DNA from: Clostridia bacterium
GTDB taxonomy: Bacteria; Bacillota; Clostridia; Oscillospirales; Acutalibacteraceae
Direction: 5' to 3'
Length of the DNA: 64,000 nt
Assembly: GCA_024404025.1 (NCBI GenBank)
Contig: JAKSQP010000006.1
Location: forward strand, 57,249 to 121,248
Positions 34,695 to 44,152 of this stretch are shown piece by piece (position 1 is the stretch's first letter; every line of letters begins with the position of its first letter). The notes below the pieces were generated by a model. It saw only the letters and a list, made by a program, of their open reading frames with translations, searched no databases and was not told where the DNA came from. Both the position numbers and the translations under genes were made by a program.

Positions 34695-36962
34695 ATGTCC
34701 ACAGTTGATACCGAAAAATTAACAGAGGTTGCCCGCAGAATAAAAGAAATGCGCGAAATTTCGGATATTTCCGAGCAGGAAATGGCGAAGAAAACAGGCC
34801 TTACCGTTGAAGAATATCTTGAATTTGAAGCAGGCAGAAAGGATTTTCCTTTTACTTTCATCCATAAATGTGCACTTGCCTTCGGAATCGGTATGACCGA
34901 CCTTCTCGAAGGACAGAGCGCTCATCTTAATTCATACACCGTCACAAGAAAGGGTCAGGGCCATGATACCGCAAAAGAAAACGGCATCGAGATTCAGAAT
35001 CTTGCCCCCTTCTTCAAGAAAAAAATTGCCGAGCCTTATTGGGTCAGATATGAATACAGCGAAGAGCTTCAGAATAAACCGATTCATCTCACCACCCATT
35101 CAGGCCAGGAATTTGACTTCATTATGAGCGGACGCCTCAAGGTTCAGGTCGGCAACCATATCGAATATCTTTCCGAAGGCGACAGCATCTATTATAACAG
35201 CTCAACTCCTCACGGAATGATTGCCGTTGACGGCAGCGAATGCCTTTTCGTTGCGGTTGTTCTTCCGGGCGAAAATGAGCAGGAAACCATCATCAGAGAC
35301 GGTCTTTTCCATAATTCCGCAGAAGCAACCGAATATGTTTCGAGCAAATTCATCAACACCGAAACAAACGAAGACGGCGCACTTCAGTCCATCAGCTTCA
35401 ACGATGAAGATAAATTCAATTTTGCATTTGACATTGTTGACGCCATTGCAGAAAAGAAACCCGGCAAGCTTGCAATGCTTCACATTGATAAAAACCATGT
35501 TGAAAGGCGCTTCACCTTCAATGATATGAAGAGAGCGTCAAACCAGGCGGCAAACTATTTCAAATCGCTCGGCATCAAAAAGGGCGACAGAGTAATGCTC
35601 GTTCTCAAAAGACATTATCAGTTCTGGTTTGCCATTCTCGGCCTTCACAAGCTCGGTGCAATTGCAATTCCAGCAACAAACCAGCTTCAGGATCACGATT
35701 TTGAATACAGATTCAATGCAGCGGGCGTTAAGGCGATAATCTGCACGGCAGACGGCGAAGTTGCTTCCCATGTTGATGCTGCTGCGAAAACAAGCTCCTC
35801 TCTCGAAACAAAGATCCTCGTCGGCGGCAAGCGTGACGGCTGGCACGATTTCAACGATGAATTCAATCTTTTCTCCGCTCATTTCTATCGCAGCGCCGAA
35901 TCTCCCTGCGGCGATGACACAATGCTTATGTTCTTCACATCGGGCACAACGGGTTATCCCAAGATTGCCGCTCATTCATATAAATACCCCCTCGGTCACT
36001 ATATCACGGCTAAATACTGGCACAGCGTCAGCGACCAGGGACTTCATTTCACGATTTCGGAAACCGGCTGGGGCAAGGCTCTCTGGGGCAAGCTCTACGG
36101 TCAATGGCTCTGCGAGGGCGCAGTTTTCACATACGATTTTGATCGCTTCGACGCTTCCGATATTCTTCCGATGTTTGCAAAATATCAGATAACGACCTTC
36201 TGCGCTCCCCCGACAATGCTCAGGATGATGATCAAGGAAGATATTTCAAAATACGACCTTTCATCAGTCAGACACATGACAACGGCGGGCGAAGCTCTCA
36301 ACCCCGAAGTTTACCGCCAGTTTGAAAAGGCGACAGGGCTTCAGATTATGGAAGGCTTCGGTCAGACGGAGCTTACTCTCGCAATCGGAAATCTTATCGG
36401 CAACACCCATAAGCTCGGTTCGATGGGCAAACCGAGTCCCCTCTTTGATATTGATATTCTTGATCCGGACGGAAATTCCGTTCCGGACGGCGAAACCGGC
36501 GAAATCGTTGTCAAAACAAGTGAAAAGATTCCCTGCGGTTTATTCAAAGGATATTATAATGACCCTGAAAAGACCGAAGAAGTATGGCACGACGGATATT
36601 ATCACACCGGAGATACGGCGTGGCGTGATGAAGACGGCTTCTATTGGTATGTCGGCAGAGTTGATGATGTTATCAAGTCATCCGGCTACCGCATAGGACC
36701 TTTTGAAATCGAAAGCGTTATCATGGAGCTTCCCTATGTTCTCGAATGCGGCGTTTCGGCTGTTCCCGATGAGGTCAGAGGTCAGATAGTTAAGGCAAGC
36801 ATAGTTCTCATTAAGGGAAAAGAGGGCACGGACGAGCTTAAAAAAGAAATTCAGAATTATGTCAAGCTTCATACCGCTCCCTATAAATATCCGAGAATAG
36901 TTGAATTCAAAGATGAACTGCCCAAAACCATAAGCGGAAAAATCATAAGAAACAAGCTCTGA
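34695..36962 (+). CDS. HTH-cupin-acyl-CoA synthetase fusion, Ile T-box controlled
   Basis: The 755-residue protein has three parts: an XRE helix-turn-helix (about 10-75; EQEMAKKTGLTVEEYLEFEAGR), a cupin (about 120-190; GDSIYYNSSTPHGMIA) and a medium-chain-type AMP-forming acyl-CoA synthetase (about 235-755). Synthetase motifs are FFTSGTTGYPK (near 413), GFGQTE, YHTGDTAWRDEDGFYW and the catalytic Lys in SGKIIR. Control by uncharged tRNA-Ile and its neighbours suggest it activates 2-methylbutyrate for isoleucine synthesis; the substrate is inferred. The HTH-cupin part could sense a ligand or autoregulate. It is a close paralogue of the gene at 37385. Confidence 0.9.
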   Translation: MSTVDTEKLTEVARRIKEMREISDISEQEMAKKTGLTVEEYLEFEAGRKDFPFTFIHKCALAFGIGMTDLLEGQSAHLNSYTVTRKGQGHDTAKENGIEIQNLAPFFKKKIAEPYWVRYEYSEELQNKPIHLTTHSGQEFDFIMSGRLKVQVGNHIEYLSEGDSIYYNSSTPHGMIAVDGSECLFVAVVLPGENEQETIIRDGLFHNSAEATEYVSSKFINTETNEDGALQSISFNDEDKFNFAFDIVDAIAEKKPGKLAMLHIDKNHVERRFTFNDMKRASNQAANYFKSLGIKKGDRVMLVLKRHYQFWFAILGLHKLGAIAIPATNQLQDHDFEYRFNAAGVKAIICTADGEVASHVDAAAKTSSSLETKILVGGKRDGWHDFNDEFNLFSAHFYRSAESPCGDDTMLMFFTSGTTGYPKIAAHSYKYPLGHYITAKYWHSVSDQGLHFTISETGWGKALWGKLYGQWLCEGAVFTYDFDRFDASDILPMFAKYQITTFCAPPTMLRMMIKEDISKYDLSSVRHMTTAGEALNPEVYRQFEKATGLQIMEGFGQTELTLAIGNLIGNTHKLGSMGKPSPLFDIDILDPDGNSVPDGETGEIVVKTSEKIPCGLFKGYYNDPEKTEEVWHDGYYHTGDTAWRDEDGFYWYVGRVDDVIKSSGYRIGPFEIESVIMELPYVLECGVSAVPDEVRGQIVKASIVLIKGKEGTDELKKEIQNYVKLHTAPYKYPRIVEFKDELPKTISGKIIRNKL

Positions 36963-37038
36963 TTCCGATGATTTTAATGCTTATAAGCTGATAAACGCAA
37001 AATTCTTTCACAGATCACAAAAAAATTCAGATAAAATA

Positions 37039-37067
37039 TTGACAACAAACCGGAGTTGTGTTACAAT
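37039..37067 (+). promoter_or_regulatory. Promoter of the Val T-box operon
   Basis: TTGACA, 17 bases, TACAAT. Confidence 0.8.
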
Positions 37068-37077
37068 CCATTCAATT

Positions 37078-37360
37078 AAATTATTAAAGGCTTTGACGAA
37101 GAGTTCTGAAATTATATGCCCACCAGAGAGATGGCGGTTGGTGCGAGCCATCGGAAACAGTTTTTTCGGATGTAGCTTCTGAGCCGGGAGGAAGAAAGCG
37201 CAAGCAAGTAGAACCTCTCCGTGACTGCTGCGTAAAGGCATAGGAATTAAAGGATTCCGAGAGAGGCAATTTTCAATTGCAATTTGAGTGGTACCGCGGG
37301 TGATAAGAATTAATTTACACTCGTCTCAAAGTAATTCAGCTTTGGGACGGGTGATTTTTT
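37078..37360 (+). promoter_or_regulatory. T-box leader 2, specifier GTA (Val)
   Basis: Same layout as leader 1. Aligning on the CTGAGC that ends the specifier region, the codon is GTA (37172-37174), valine. The T-box GAGTGGTACCGCGG is at 37286-37299 and the terminator ACTCGTCTCAAAG/CTTTGGGACGGGT plus T6 ends at 37360. The 81 bases before and through the T-box differ from leader 1 at only two positions. Uncharged tRNA-Val should turn on the whole operon to 44020. Confidence 0.88.
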
Positions 37361-37384
37361 CGTCCTGGAAACGAGAGGTAAGCT

Positions 37385-39679
37385 ATGGCACAGATTACAG
37401 GTCTTGATTACAAAATCAAGGAAATGGCTGCGAGAATCAAGGAATTGAGAGAAATCGAAGCCTTTACTCCGACGGAAATGGCATACAAAACGGGCGTTAC
37501 AACCGAAGAATATCTTCAATGCGAAAACGGCGAAAGCGACCTTAACTTTGCTTTCATCTATCGCTGCGCACTCGCTCTTGGCGTTAATGTTACCGACATT
37601 ATCGAGGGTTACAGCCCGAAGCTTTCGTCATATATGGTCACTCGCAGCGGCTCTGGCCAAGAGGTTGCCGAAGCTCACGGAATGACATATTTCAACCTTG
37701 CGTACGCTTTTCAGAACAGAATTGCAGAGCCTCTTTTTGTTTGTTGCAAATTTGACGAGGAAGCTCTTCACAAGGATATTGAGCTGACCACCCACACGGG
37801 CCAGGAATGTGACATTATCATTGAAGGCAATCTGATGATCCAGATAGGAGAACACAGAGAGGTTCTCGGCCCCGGCGACAGCATTTATTATAATTCGGAC
37901 ACTCCTCACGGAATGATAGCCGTTAACGGAAGCGACTGCCGCTTCTATGCGATAGTTCTCAATCCCACGGGCGAGCCGATTCCCGAGCTCTCCCCTGCCA
38001 AGGCAATCAAGGACACAAGAATTGCCGAAAAGGATACCAAAGACAGAATTTATCGTAATTTCATTGATGTTGAAGAAAACGAAAACGGCACTCCGACCTC
38101 AATCAAATTCAAAAATATCGAGCATTTCAACTTTGCTTTTGATCTTGTTGATGCTCTCGCAGACCGTGAGCCCGAAAAGCTCGCAATGCTTCATATTTCG
38201 GGCGACGAAGCCAAAACAGAGCGCAGATTCACCTTCAAGGATATGAAAAAGGCATCCGCTCAATGCGCAAACTATTTCAAATCGCTCGGCATCAAGAAGG
38301 GCGACAGAGTTATGCTCGTTCTCAAGCGCCATTATCAGTTCTGGTTTGCAATGCTCGGTCTTAACAAACTCGGCGCAATTGCAATTCCCGCAACCGTTCA
38401 GCTTCAGGAGCATGACTTTGAATACCGTTTTCAGTCGGCAGGCATAAGCACTATTATCTGCACCGCAGACGGTGACACGGCTCACCAGGTTGACCTTGCC
38501 GCCGCCAAATGTCCAGAGCTTGTCAACAAGCTTATCGTTAACGGCAAGCGTGACGGCTGGCGAAGCTTTGACGATGAATATACTCTTTACAGTTCCCATT
38601 ATATGCGCACGGAAGATGCTCCCGGCGGAGACGATCTGATGATAATGTTCTTCACCTCCGGCACTTCCGGTTATCCCAAGATGGCAGCTCATAATTATAA
38701 ATATGCACTCGGCCATTTCCACACGGCAAAATATTGGCACACAGTTGATCCTGACGGCCTCCACTTCACCATTTCAGACACAGGCTGGGCAAAGGCAATG
38801 TGGGGCAAGCTCTACGGACAGTGGCTCTGCGAAGCGGCAACCTTTGTTTACGACTTTGACCGCTTCGATGCGGCGGATATTATGCCGATGTTTGCAAAAT
38901 ACCATATCACAACATTCTGCGCTCCCCCGACAATGCTCAGAATGATGATCAAGCAGGATCTTTCAAGCTATGATTTTTCATCCGTTAAACACATGACAAC
39001 GGCGGGCGAAGCCCTTAACCCCGAGGTTTACCGTCAATTTGAAAAGGCTACCGGCCTTCAGATCCTTGAAGGCTTCGGTCAGTCGGAAAGCACTATGATC
39101 ATCGGCAACCTTATCGGAGCTCCGCATAAAATCGGTTCAATGGGCAAGCCTGCTCCGATTTATGATGTTGAACTTATTGACCCGGACGGAAATCCCGTTC
39201 CCGACGGCGAAACCGGCGAAATCGTTATCAATATCAAAAACGGCTCTCCCTGCGGACTTTCGGTTGAATATTACAGGAATCCCGAAAAGACCGCCGAAAC
39301 ATGGCACGACGGATATTATCACACCGGCGACACCGCATGGCGTGACGAAGACGGCTTCTATTGGTATGTCGGCAGAGTTGATGATGTTATCAAATCCTCC
39401 GGCTACCGCATCGGCCCCTTTGAAATCGAAAGCGTTATCATGGAGCTTCCTTATGTTCTCGAATGCGGCGTTTCTGCCGTTCCCGATGAAATCAGAGGTC
39501 AGATAGTCAAAGCAAGCATCGTCCTTGTTAAGGGCACGGAAGGCACCGATGAGCTCAAAAAAGAAATTCAGAAATACGTTAAGGAAAAGACCGCTCCTTA
39601 TAAGTATCCGAGAATCGTTGAATTCAAAGAAGCTCTTCCCAAAACCACAAGCGGAAAGATAATCAGAAATAAGCTTTGA
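37385..39679 (+). CDS. HTH-cupin-acyl-CoA synthetase fusion, Val T-box controlled
   Basis: A 764-residue paralogue of the 34695 protein with the same XRE HTH (about 12-77), cupin (GDSIYYNSDTPHGMIA) and acyl-CoA synthetase (FFTSGTSGYPK near 422, GFGQSE, C-terminal SGKIIRNKL). A stretch of about 60 residues near the C-terminus, from DGYYHTGD to SAVPDE, is identical in the two. It is the first gene of the operon with the VOR subunits and IlvE and is controlled by a Val-type T-box, so isobutyrate is the likely acid activated, giving isobutyryl-CoA for valine synthesis. Specificity is inference. Confidence 0.9.
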   Translation: MAQITGLDYKIKEMAARIKELREIEAFTPTEMAYKTGVTTEEYLQCENGESDLNFAFIYRCALALGVNVTDIIEGYSPKLSSYMVTRSGSGQEVAEAHGMTYFNLAYAFQNRIAEPLFVCCKFDEEALHKDIELTTHTGQECDIIIEGNLMIQIGEHREVLGPGDSIYYNSDTPHGMIAVNGSDCRFYAIVLNPTGEPIPELSPAKAIKDTRIAEKDTKDRIYRNFIDVEENENGTPTSIKFKNIEHFNFAFDLVDALADREPEKLAMLHISGDEAKTERRFTFKDMKKASAQCANYFKSLGIKKGDRVMLVLKRHYQFWFAMLGLNKLGAIAIPATVQLQEHDFEYRFQSAGISTIICTADGDTAHQVDLAAAKCPELVNKLIVNGKRDGWRSFDDEYTLYSSHYMRTEDAPGGDDLMIMFFTSGTSGYPKMAAHNYKYALGHFHTAKYWHTVDPDGLHFTISDTGWAKAMWGKLYGQWLCEAATFVYDFDRFDAADIMPMFAKYHITTFCAPPTMLRMMIKQDLSSYDFSSVKHMTTAGEALNPEVYRQFEKATGLQILEGFGQSESTMIIGNLIGAPHKIGSMGKPAPIYDVELIDPDGNPVPDGETGEIVINIKNGSPCGLSVEYYRNPEKTAETWHDGYYHTGDTAWRDEDGFYWYVGRVDDVIKSSGYRIGPFEIESVIMELPYVLECGVSAVPDEIRGQIVKASIVLVKGTEGTDELKKEIQKYVKEKTAPYKYPRIVEFKEALPKTTSGKIIRNKL

Positions 39680-39691
39680 TAAGAGGTCAAT

Positions 39692-40354
39692 ATGGAATTC
39701 AGGCGAATCACACTTCTTGCAGGGCATTACGGAAGCGGCAAAACAAATATTTCCGTTAACCTCGCAATGTATTTGAAAACAATAAAAGAAAAAGTCGCAG
39801 TTGCCGACCTTGATATCGTTAATCCCTATTTCAGAACAAAGGACAGCATTGAAGACTTTGAAAAGGCGGGAATCAGATTCATCGGCTCGGAATATGCAAA
39901 TTCCAATCTCGATATTCCCGCTCTGCCGCAGGAGCTTTATTCGATCACCGACGACACCTCGTATTATGCGGTTATGGACATCGGCGGCGATGACAGAGGC
40001 GCTCTTGCTCTCGGCAGATATGCTCCCGCAATCATAAGCGAAAACAATTATGATATGCTTTTTGTTGCAAACTTTTTCAGACCTCTCACCCGTGATGCGG
40101 ATTCGGCGATTGAGGTTATGAAAGAAATCGAATATGCGGGCGGAATCCCGTTCACGGGAATCATCAATAATTCAAATCTCGGAGATGAAACCGATGCCGA
40201 TGCGGTTTTAAGCACTCTCAATAAGGCAAAAGAGCTGTCGGATAAAAGCGGACTGCCGATAAAGTTAACCACTGTCAACAGGCCGCTCGTTCCCCAACTT
40301 AATAATAAAATACCGAATATTTTCGGTCTTGATCTGCAAAACAAAATCAGATAA
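39692..40354 (+). CDS. ParA/MinD-like P-loop ATPase
   Basis: A 220-residue cytoplasmic ATPase with a deviant Walker A (AGHYGSGKTNIS) and the SIMIBI-type ADLDIVNPYF segment. It belongs with the MinD/CooC/NifH-like group, but there is no ferredoxin domain and no visible metal-binding Cys pair. It sits 12 bases after the synthetase gene and 14 bases before the ferredoxin subunit. A role in assembling or activating the Fe-S oxidoreductase, like CooC for CO dehydrogenase, is plausible but unproven. Confidence 0.8.
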   Translation: MEFRRITLLAGHYGSGKTNISVNLAMYLKTIKEKVAVADLDIVNPYFRTKDSIEDFEKAGIRFIGSEYANSNLDIPALPQELYSITDDTSYYAVMDIGGDDRGALALGRYAPAIISENNYDMLFVANFFRPLTRDADSAIEVMKEIEYAGGIPFTGIINNSNLGDETDADAVLSTLNKAKELSDKSGLPIKLTTVNRPLVPQLNNKIPNIFGLDLQNKIR

Positions 40355-40368
40355 AAGGAGTTATGAGC

Positions 40369-40575
40369 ATGGCAAAACTTACATTCAAGTATGAAAACTG
40401 CAAGGGCTGCGGCCTCTGCATAGACGCCTGCCCCAAAGGCGTTCTTGCTCTCAATCAGAGCAAGCTCAACGGCAAGGGACATCATCCCGTTGAAGCTGTC
40501 AATCCCGATGCGTGCATCGGCTGCGCTTTCTGCGCAACGATGTGCCCGGACTGCATAATCAAGGTTGAAAGGTGA
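40369..40575 (+). CDS. vorD: 2-oxoacid:ferredoxin oxidoreductase, ferredoxin (delta) subunit
   Basis: A 68-residue 2[4Fe-4S] ferredoxin-like subunit with CKGCGLCIDACP and CIGCAFCATMCP. It carries electrons between free ferredoxin and the catalytic subunits. The ATG at 40369 is eight bases after AGGAG; the in-frame ATG at 40363 is too close. It is followed nine bases later by vorB. Confidence 0.92.
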   Translation: MAKLTFKYENCKGCGLCIDACPKGVLALNQSKLNGKGHHPVEAVNPDACIGCAFCATMCPDCIIKVER

Positions 40576-40584
40576 GTGAAATAA

Positions 40585-41640
40585 ATGGCTGATAAAGTTC
40601 TTATGAAAGGCAACGAAGCAATCGCCGAAGCCGCAATTCTTGCAGGCTGCAAACATTACTTCGGTTATCCCATCACTCCGCAGACTGAAATCGCCGCTTA
40701 TATGGCAAAGAGAATGCCCAAAATCGGCGGCACCTTCCTTCAGGCTGAGAGTGAAATCGCAGCAATCAATATGGTTTACGGCGCTGCTTCCGCAGGCATG
40801 AGAGTTATGACCTCTTCATCAAGCCCCGGAGTATCGCTCAAGAGTGAAGGCATTTCCTATATGGCAGGCTCCGACCTTCCCGGTCTTATCGTCAATGTTC
40901 AGAGAGGCGGCCCCGGTCTCGGCGGAATTCAGCCCTCACAGTCCGATTATTTCCAGGCAACAAAGGGCGGCGGACACGGCGACTATCACCTTATCGTTAT
41001 CGCTCCCGATTCGGTTCAGGAAATGGCAGATTACACGGTCAAGGCTTTTGACCTTGCAGATAAATACAGAATGCCCGTTATGATTCTCGCAGACGGCACT
41101 ATGGGGCAGATGATGGAGCCCGTTTCGCTTGATCTCGACATCAAGCCTGCTCCCGAAAAGCCCTGGGCAACAACCGGCACAAACTGTGAAAGAAAACACA
41201 ACATAATCAATTCTCTTTCTCTTGTTCCCGAAGAGCTTGAAAAATTAAACTTCGAGAGATATGAGAAATACGCTCACATTCAGGAAACCGAGGTTATGTA
41301 TGAAGAATATATGACCGAAGACGCTGAAACAATAATCGTTGCTTTCGGCATTGCGGCAAGAGTTTCAAAGAATGCAGTTGCAGCCGCAAGAAAAGAAGGC
41401 ATTAAGGTCGGTCTTATCAGACCCATCACTCTCTGGCCGTTCCCGACAGAGGTCATCTCAAAAGCTGCCGACAAGGCAAAGAGATTTATCTCCGTTGAGC
41501 TTTCAATGGGTCAGATGATAGAAGATGTTAAGCTTGCAGTCAACGGCAAGGCAAAGGTTGAGCTTTGCAACCGTGCAGGCGGTATGATTCCCTCTCCCGA
41601 GCAGGTTCTTGAGGCAATCAAAAACGGAGGTGCTGAATAA
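40585..41640 (+). CDS. vorB: 2-oxoacid:ferredoxin oxidoreductase alpha subunit, VorB type
   Basis: A 351-residue pyrimidine-binding-fold subunit. KGNEAIAEAAILAGC and FGYPITPQTEIAAYM are typical of 2-ketoisovalerate-type (VorB) enzymes. It oxidatively decarboxylates branched 2-oxoacids with CoA, or runs in reverse as a reductive carboxylase with reduced ferredoxin. The ATG of the beta gene overlaps its stop (TAATG). T-box control favours the reductive, biosynthetic direction. Confidence 0.92.
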   Translation: MADKVLMKGNEAIAEAAILAGCKHYFGYPITPQTEIAAYMAKRMPKIGGTFLQAESEIAAINMVYGAASAGMRVMTSSSSPGVSLKSEGISYMAGSDLPGLIVNVQRGGPGLGGIQPSQSDYFQATKGGGHGDYHLIVIAPDSVQEMADYTVKAFDLADKYRMPVMILADGTMGQMMEPVSLDLDIKPAPEKPWATTGTNCERKHNIINSLSLVPEELEKLNFERYEKYAHIQETEVMYEEYMTEDAETIIVAFGIAARVSKNAVAAARKEGIKVGLIRPITLWPFPTEVISKAADKAKRFISVELSMGQMIEDVKLAVNGKAKVELCNRAGGMIPSPEQVLEAIKNGGAE

Positions 41641-42398
41641 TGGTAGTATTTGATAAACCGAAATCACTTTTGGATGTTTCCATGCACTATTGCCCGGGCT
41701 GCACTCACGGCATCGTTCACCGTCTTGTTGCAGAGGCGATCGACGAGCTCGGCATCGAGGGCAAAACCGTTGGCATCGCTCCCGTAGGATGCTCCGTTAT
41801 GGCATATAACTATTTTGCCTGCGATATGATTGAAGCCGCTCACGGCAGAGCTCCCGCAGTTGCAACCGGCGTTAAGCGTTCAAACCCCGACGGACTTATC
41901 GTTTTCACCTATCAGGGTGACGGAGACCTTGCTTCAATCGGCATGGCTGAAACAGTTCACGCCGCAGCAAGAAACGAAAACATAACGATCATCTTTATCA
42001 ACAATGCCATTTACGGCATGACAGGCGGCCAGATGGCTCCCACCTCTCTTCCCGGCCAGGTTACTCAGACCTCCCCCTATGGCAGAGATGTCAAAGCCTG
42101 CGGCTATCCCGTCAGAGTTTGCGAAATGCTCTCCACTCTTGACGGCCCCGAATACATCACAAGAGTTGCAGTCAACAATGTCAAGAATGTTAAGGCTGCA
42201 GGAAAAGCGATAAAAAAGGCTTTCCAGAATCAGATCGACGGCAAAGGCTTCTCGCTTGTTGAAGTTATTTCATCCTGCCCCACAAACTGGGGTATGACTC
42301 CGCAGAAGGCTCTTCAGTGGGTAGATGAAAAGATGATTCCCTATTATCCCCTCGGTGTTTATAAAGACCGTTCGGCAGACAGCAAGGAGGATAAATAA
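41640..42398 (+). CDS. vorA: 2-oxoacid:ferredoxin oxidoreductase beta subunit (TPP-binding)
   Basis: A 252-residue thiamine-pyrophosphate subunit: CPGCTHGIVHRLV binds the proximal cluster region, GDGDLASIGMAE plus NNAIYGMTGGQ form the TPP/Mg motif, and GGQMAPTS follows. Start overlaps the vorB stop. With the alpha, gamma and delta subunits it completes a four-subunit VOR-class enzyme. Confidence 0.92.
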   Translation: MVVFDKPKSLLDVSMHYCPGCTHGIVHRLVAEAIDELGIEGKTVGIAPVGCSVMAYNYFACDMIEAAHGRAPAVATGVKRSNPDGLIVFTYQGDGDLASIGMAETVHAAARNENITIIFINNAIYGMTGGQMAPTSLPGQVTQTSPYGRDVKACGYPVRVCEMLSTLDGPEYITRVAVNNVKNVKAAGKAIKKAFQNQIDGKGFSLVEVISSCPTNWGMTPQKALQWVDEKMIPYYPLGVYKDRSADSKEDK

Positions 42399-42400
42399 TT

Positions 42401-42931
42401 ATGACTAAACAGATTCTTATCGCCGGTTTCGGCGGACAGGGTATCCTTTTTGCAGGCAAATTCCTTGCATATAAAGGACTTACGGAAGATAAGCAGGTCA
42501 GCTGGCTCCCCTCTTACGGACCCGAAATGAGAGGCGGCACCGCAAGCTGCAGCGTTATTATCAGCGATGAACCCGTCGGCTCACCCATCGTTTCAAAGCC
42601 CGATGTTCTTATCGCAATGAATATTCCCTCGCTTGACAGATACGAAGACAGCGTTGTTCCCGGCGGCGTTATCATTGCCGATTCGGCTCTTATTGACCGC
42701 CATGTCAAGAGAACCGATGTTACTGCTGTTGAAATTCCCGCAACAACTCTCGCTTCGGAAAACAATATGCCCACTCTTGCCAATATGATCATCACCGGCA
42801 AGCTTCTTGAAATCCTTGACGGCTTCAACGAAGAAAGCATCAGAGCGGCTCTCGGCAAGGTCATTTCCGCAAAGCACGCCGATATGCTTGAAGTCAACCT
42901 CAAGGCTATCGAAATCGGCAGTAAATTATAA
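42401..42931 (+). CDS. vorC: 2-oxoacid:ferredoxin oxidoreductase gamma subunit
   Basis: A 176-residue gamma-domain protein starting with [17 protein letters not shown] and containing [14 protein letters not shown], both signatures of the CoA-binding gamma subunit in 2-oxoacid:ferredoxin oxidoreductases. It begins two bases after vorA. Confidence 0.92.
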   Translation: MTKQILIAGFGGQGILFAGKFLAYKGLTEDKQVSWLPSYGPEMRGGTASCSVIISDEPVGSPIVSKPDVLIAMNIPSLDRYEDSVVPGGVIIADSALIDRHVKRTDVTAVEIPATTLASENNMPTLANMIITGKLLEILDGFNEESIRAALGKVISAKHADMLEVNLKAIEIGSKL

Positions 42932-42955
42932 TTTAAGATTCAGGAGTGATATATA

Positions 42956-44020
42956 GTGGAAATCAAGATCATAAAAACACAGAATCCGAAAGTTAAGCCT
43001 GACCCCTCAACCCTTAAATTCGGCGTTGAATTCACAGACCACATGTTTATTATGGACTATACCGCAGGCGAAGGCTGGCACGATGCAAGAATCGTTGAAT
43101 TCGGCAACATTCCTATGCATCCCGCATCAACAGCGCTTCATTACGGCGCAGAAATTTTTGAAGGCCTCAAGGCTTACAGAAGGCCCGACGGCGAAGTTCA
43201 GCTTTTCAGACCGATGGAAAATATCCGCAGAATGAACAGCTCTGCCGACCGTATGTGCCTTCCCCTCCTCGACGAAAACGACGCTCTTGAAGCTCTCACA
43301 ACCTTCGTTGAGCTTGAAAAGGACTGGGTTCCCTCAGCTCCCGCAACCTCACTCTATCTCCGTCCCTTTATGATAGGCAACGATGAGCATCTCGGCGTTC
43401 ATGCCGTTAAGCACGCAACATTCTATATCATCGCCTCTCCCGTAGGAAGCTACTATAAAGAAGGCATCAACCCCGTTAAGATCATGATTGAATCCGAAGA
43501 TGTCAGAGCAGTCAAAGGCGGCACCGGCTACACAAAGTGCGGCGGCAACTATGCAGCAAGCACCCGTGCCGGTCAGAGAGCGGAAGAACAGGGTTATTCC
43601 CAGGTTCTCTGGCTTGACGGCGTTGAGAGAAAGTATATTGAAGAAGTCGGCGCTATGAACGTTATGTTCAAAATCAACGGCGAAATCGTTACTCCCGCTC
43701 TCACCGGCTCAATTCTTCCCGGCATCACAAGAAAATCATGCCTTGAGGTTCTCAAGAGCGAAGGCTACAACGCAAACGAAAGACTTCTCAGCGTTGACGA
43801 GCTTATCGAAGCCTGCGAAAACGGCACTCTCGAAGAAGCCTGGGGATGCGGAACCGCAGCAGTTGTTTCGCCCATCGGCGAGCTTGCTTACAAGGGCAAG
43901 AAATACACCGTTAACGGCGGAAAAATCGGAGAAGTTACTCAGCATCTTTATGATACCCTTACCGCTATTCAGTGGGGCATCAAGGAAGATCCCTTCGGCT
44001 GGACGGTTAAAATCAAATAA
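42956..44020 (+). CDS. ilvE: Branched-chain amino acid aminotransferase
   Basis: A 354-residue fold-type IV PLP enzyme of the longer BCAT class (HPASTALHYGAEIFEGLKAY near residue 60; PLP Lys in GYTKCGGNYAAS; EVGAMNVMF). It transfers an amino group between glutamate and branched 2-oxoacids. GTG start with CAGGAGTGAT upstream. As the last gene of the Val-T-box operon it would convert VOR products to Val, Ile and Leu. Confidence 0.95.
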   Translation: MEIKIIKTQNPKVKPDPSTLKFGVEFTDHMFIMDYTAGEGWHDARIVEFGNIPMHPASTALHYGAEIFEGLKAYRRPDGEVQLFRPMENIRRMNSSADRMCLPLLDENDALEALTTFVELEKDWVPSAPATSLYLRPFMIGNDEHLGVHAVKHATFYIIASPVGSYYKEGINPVKIMIESEDVRAVKGGTGYTKCGGNYAASTRAGQRAEEQGYSQVLWLDGVERKYIEEVGAMNVMFKINGEIVTPALTGSILPGITRKSCLEVLKSEGYNANERLLSVDELIEACENGTLEEAWGCGTAAVVSPIGELAYKGKKYTVNGGKIGEVTQHLYDTLTAIQWGIKEDPFGWTVKIK

Positions 44021-44029
44021 TTGACGGCA

Positions 44030-44068
44030 AAAGAGAGATGGTTTTGCAGAATCATCTCTCTTTTTTTA
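44030..44068 (+). terminator. Terminator of the vor-ilvE operon
   Basis: AAGAGAGATG and CATCTCTCTT pair and are followed by T7. The stem sequence is nearly the same as that after queT. Confidence 0.9.
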
Positions 44069-44152
44069 AATCTCCTGCGTTTGATCTGCAAATTATCCGG
44101 CGATATATAAACTTTATACCCGATAGTGACACCTTGAAAAAAGGAGAAAAAT

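Noticed and set aside
38099..38764. Long minus-strand open frame (221 codons) opposite the Val-type synthetase fusion
   Set aside because: It is a shadow of the real gene: no ribosome site, no recognisable domain, Cys/Val-rich composition caused by reversed codons. Similar antisense frames at 48505, 35538 and 10739 were dropped for the same reason.
34352..44020. Branched-chain amino acid degradation operon
   Set aside because: VOR and BCAT also occur in fermentation of these amino acids, but T-box control by Ile/Val specifiers would switch the genes on at starvation, which fits synthesis better.
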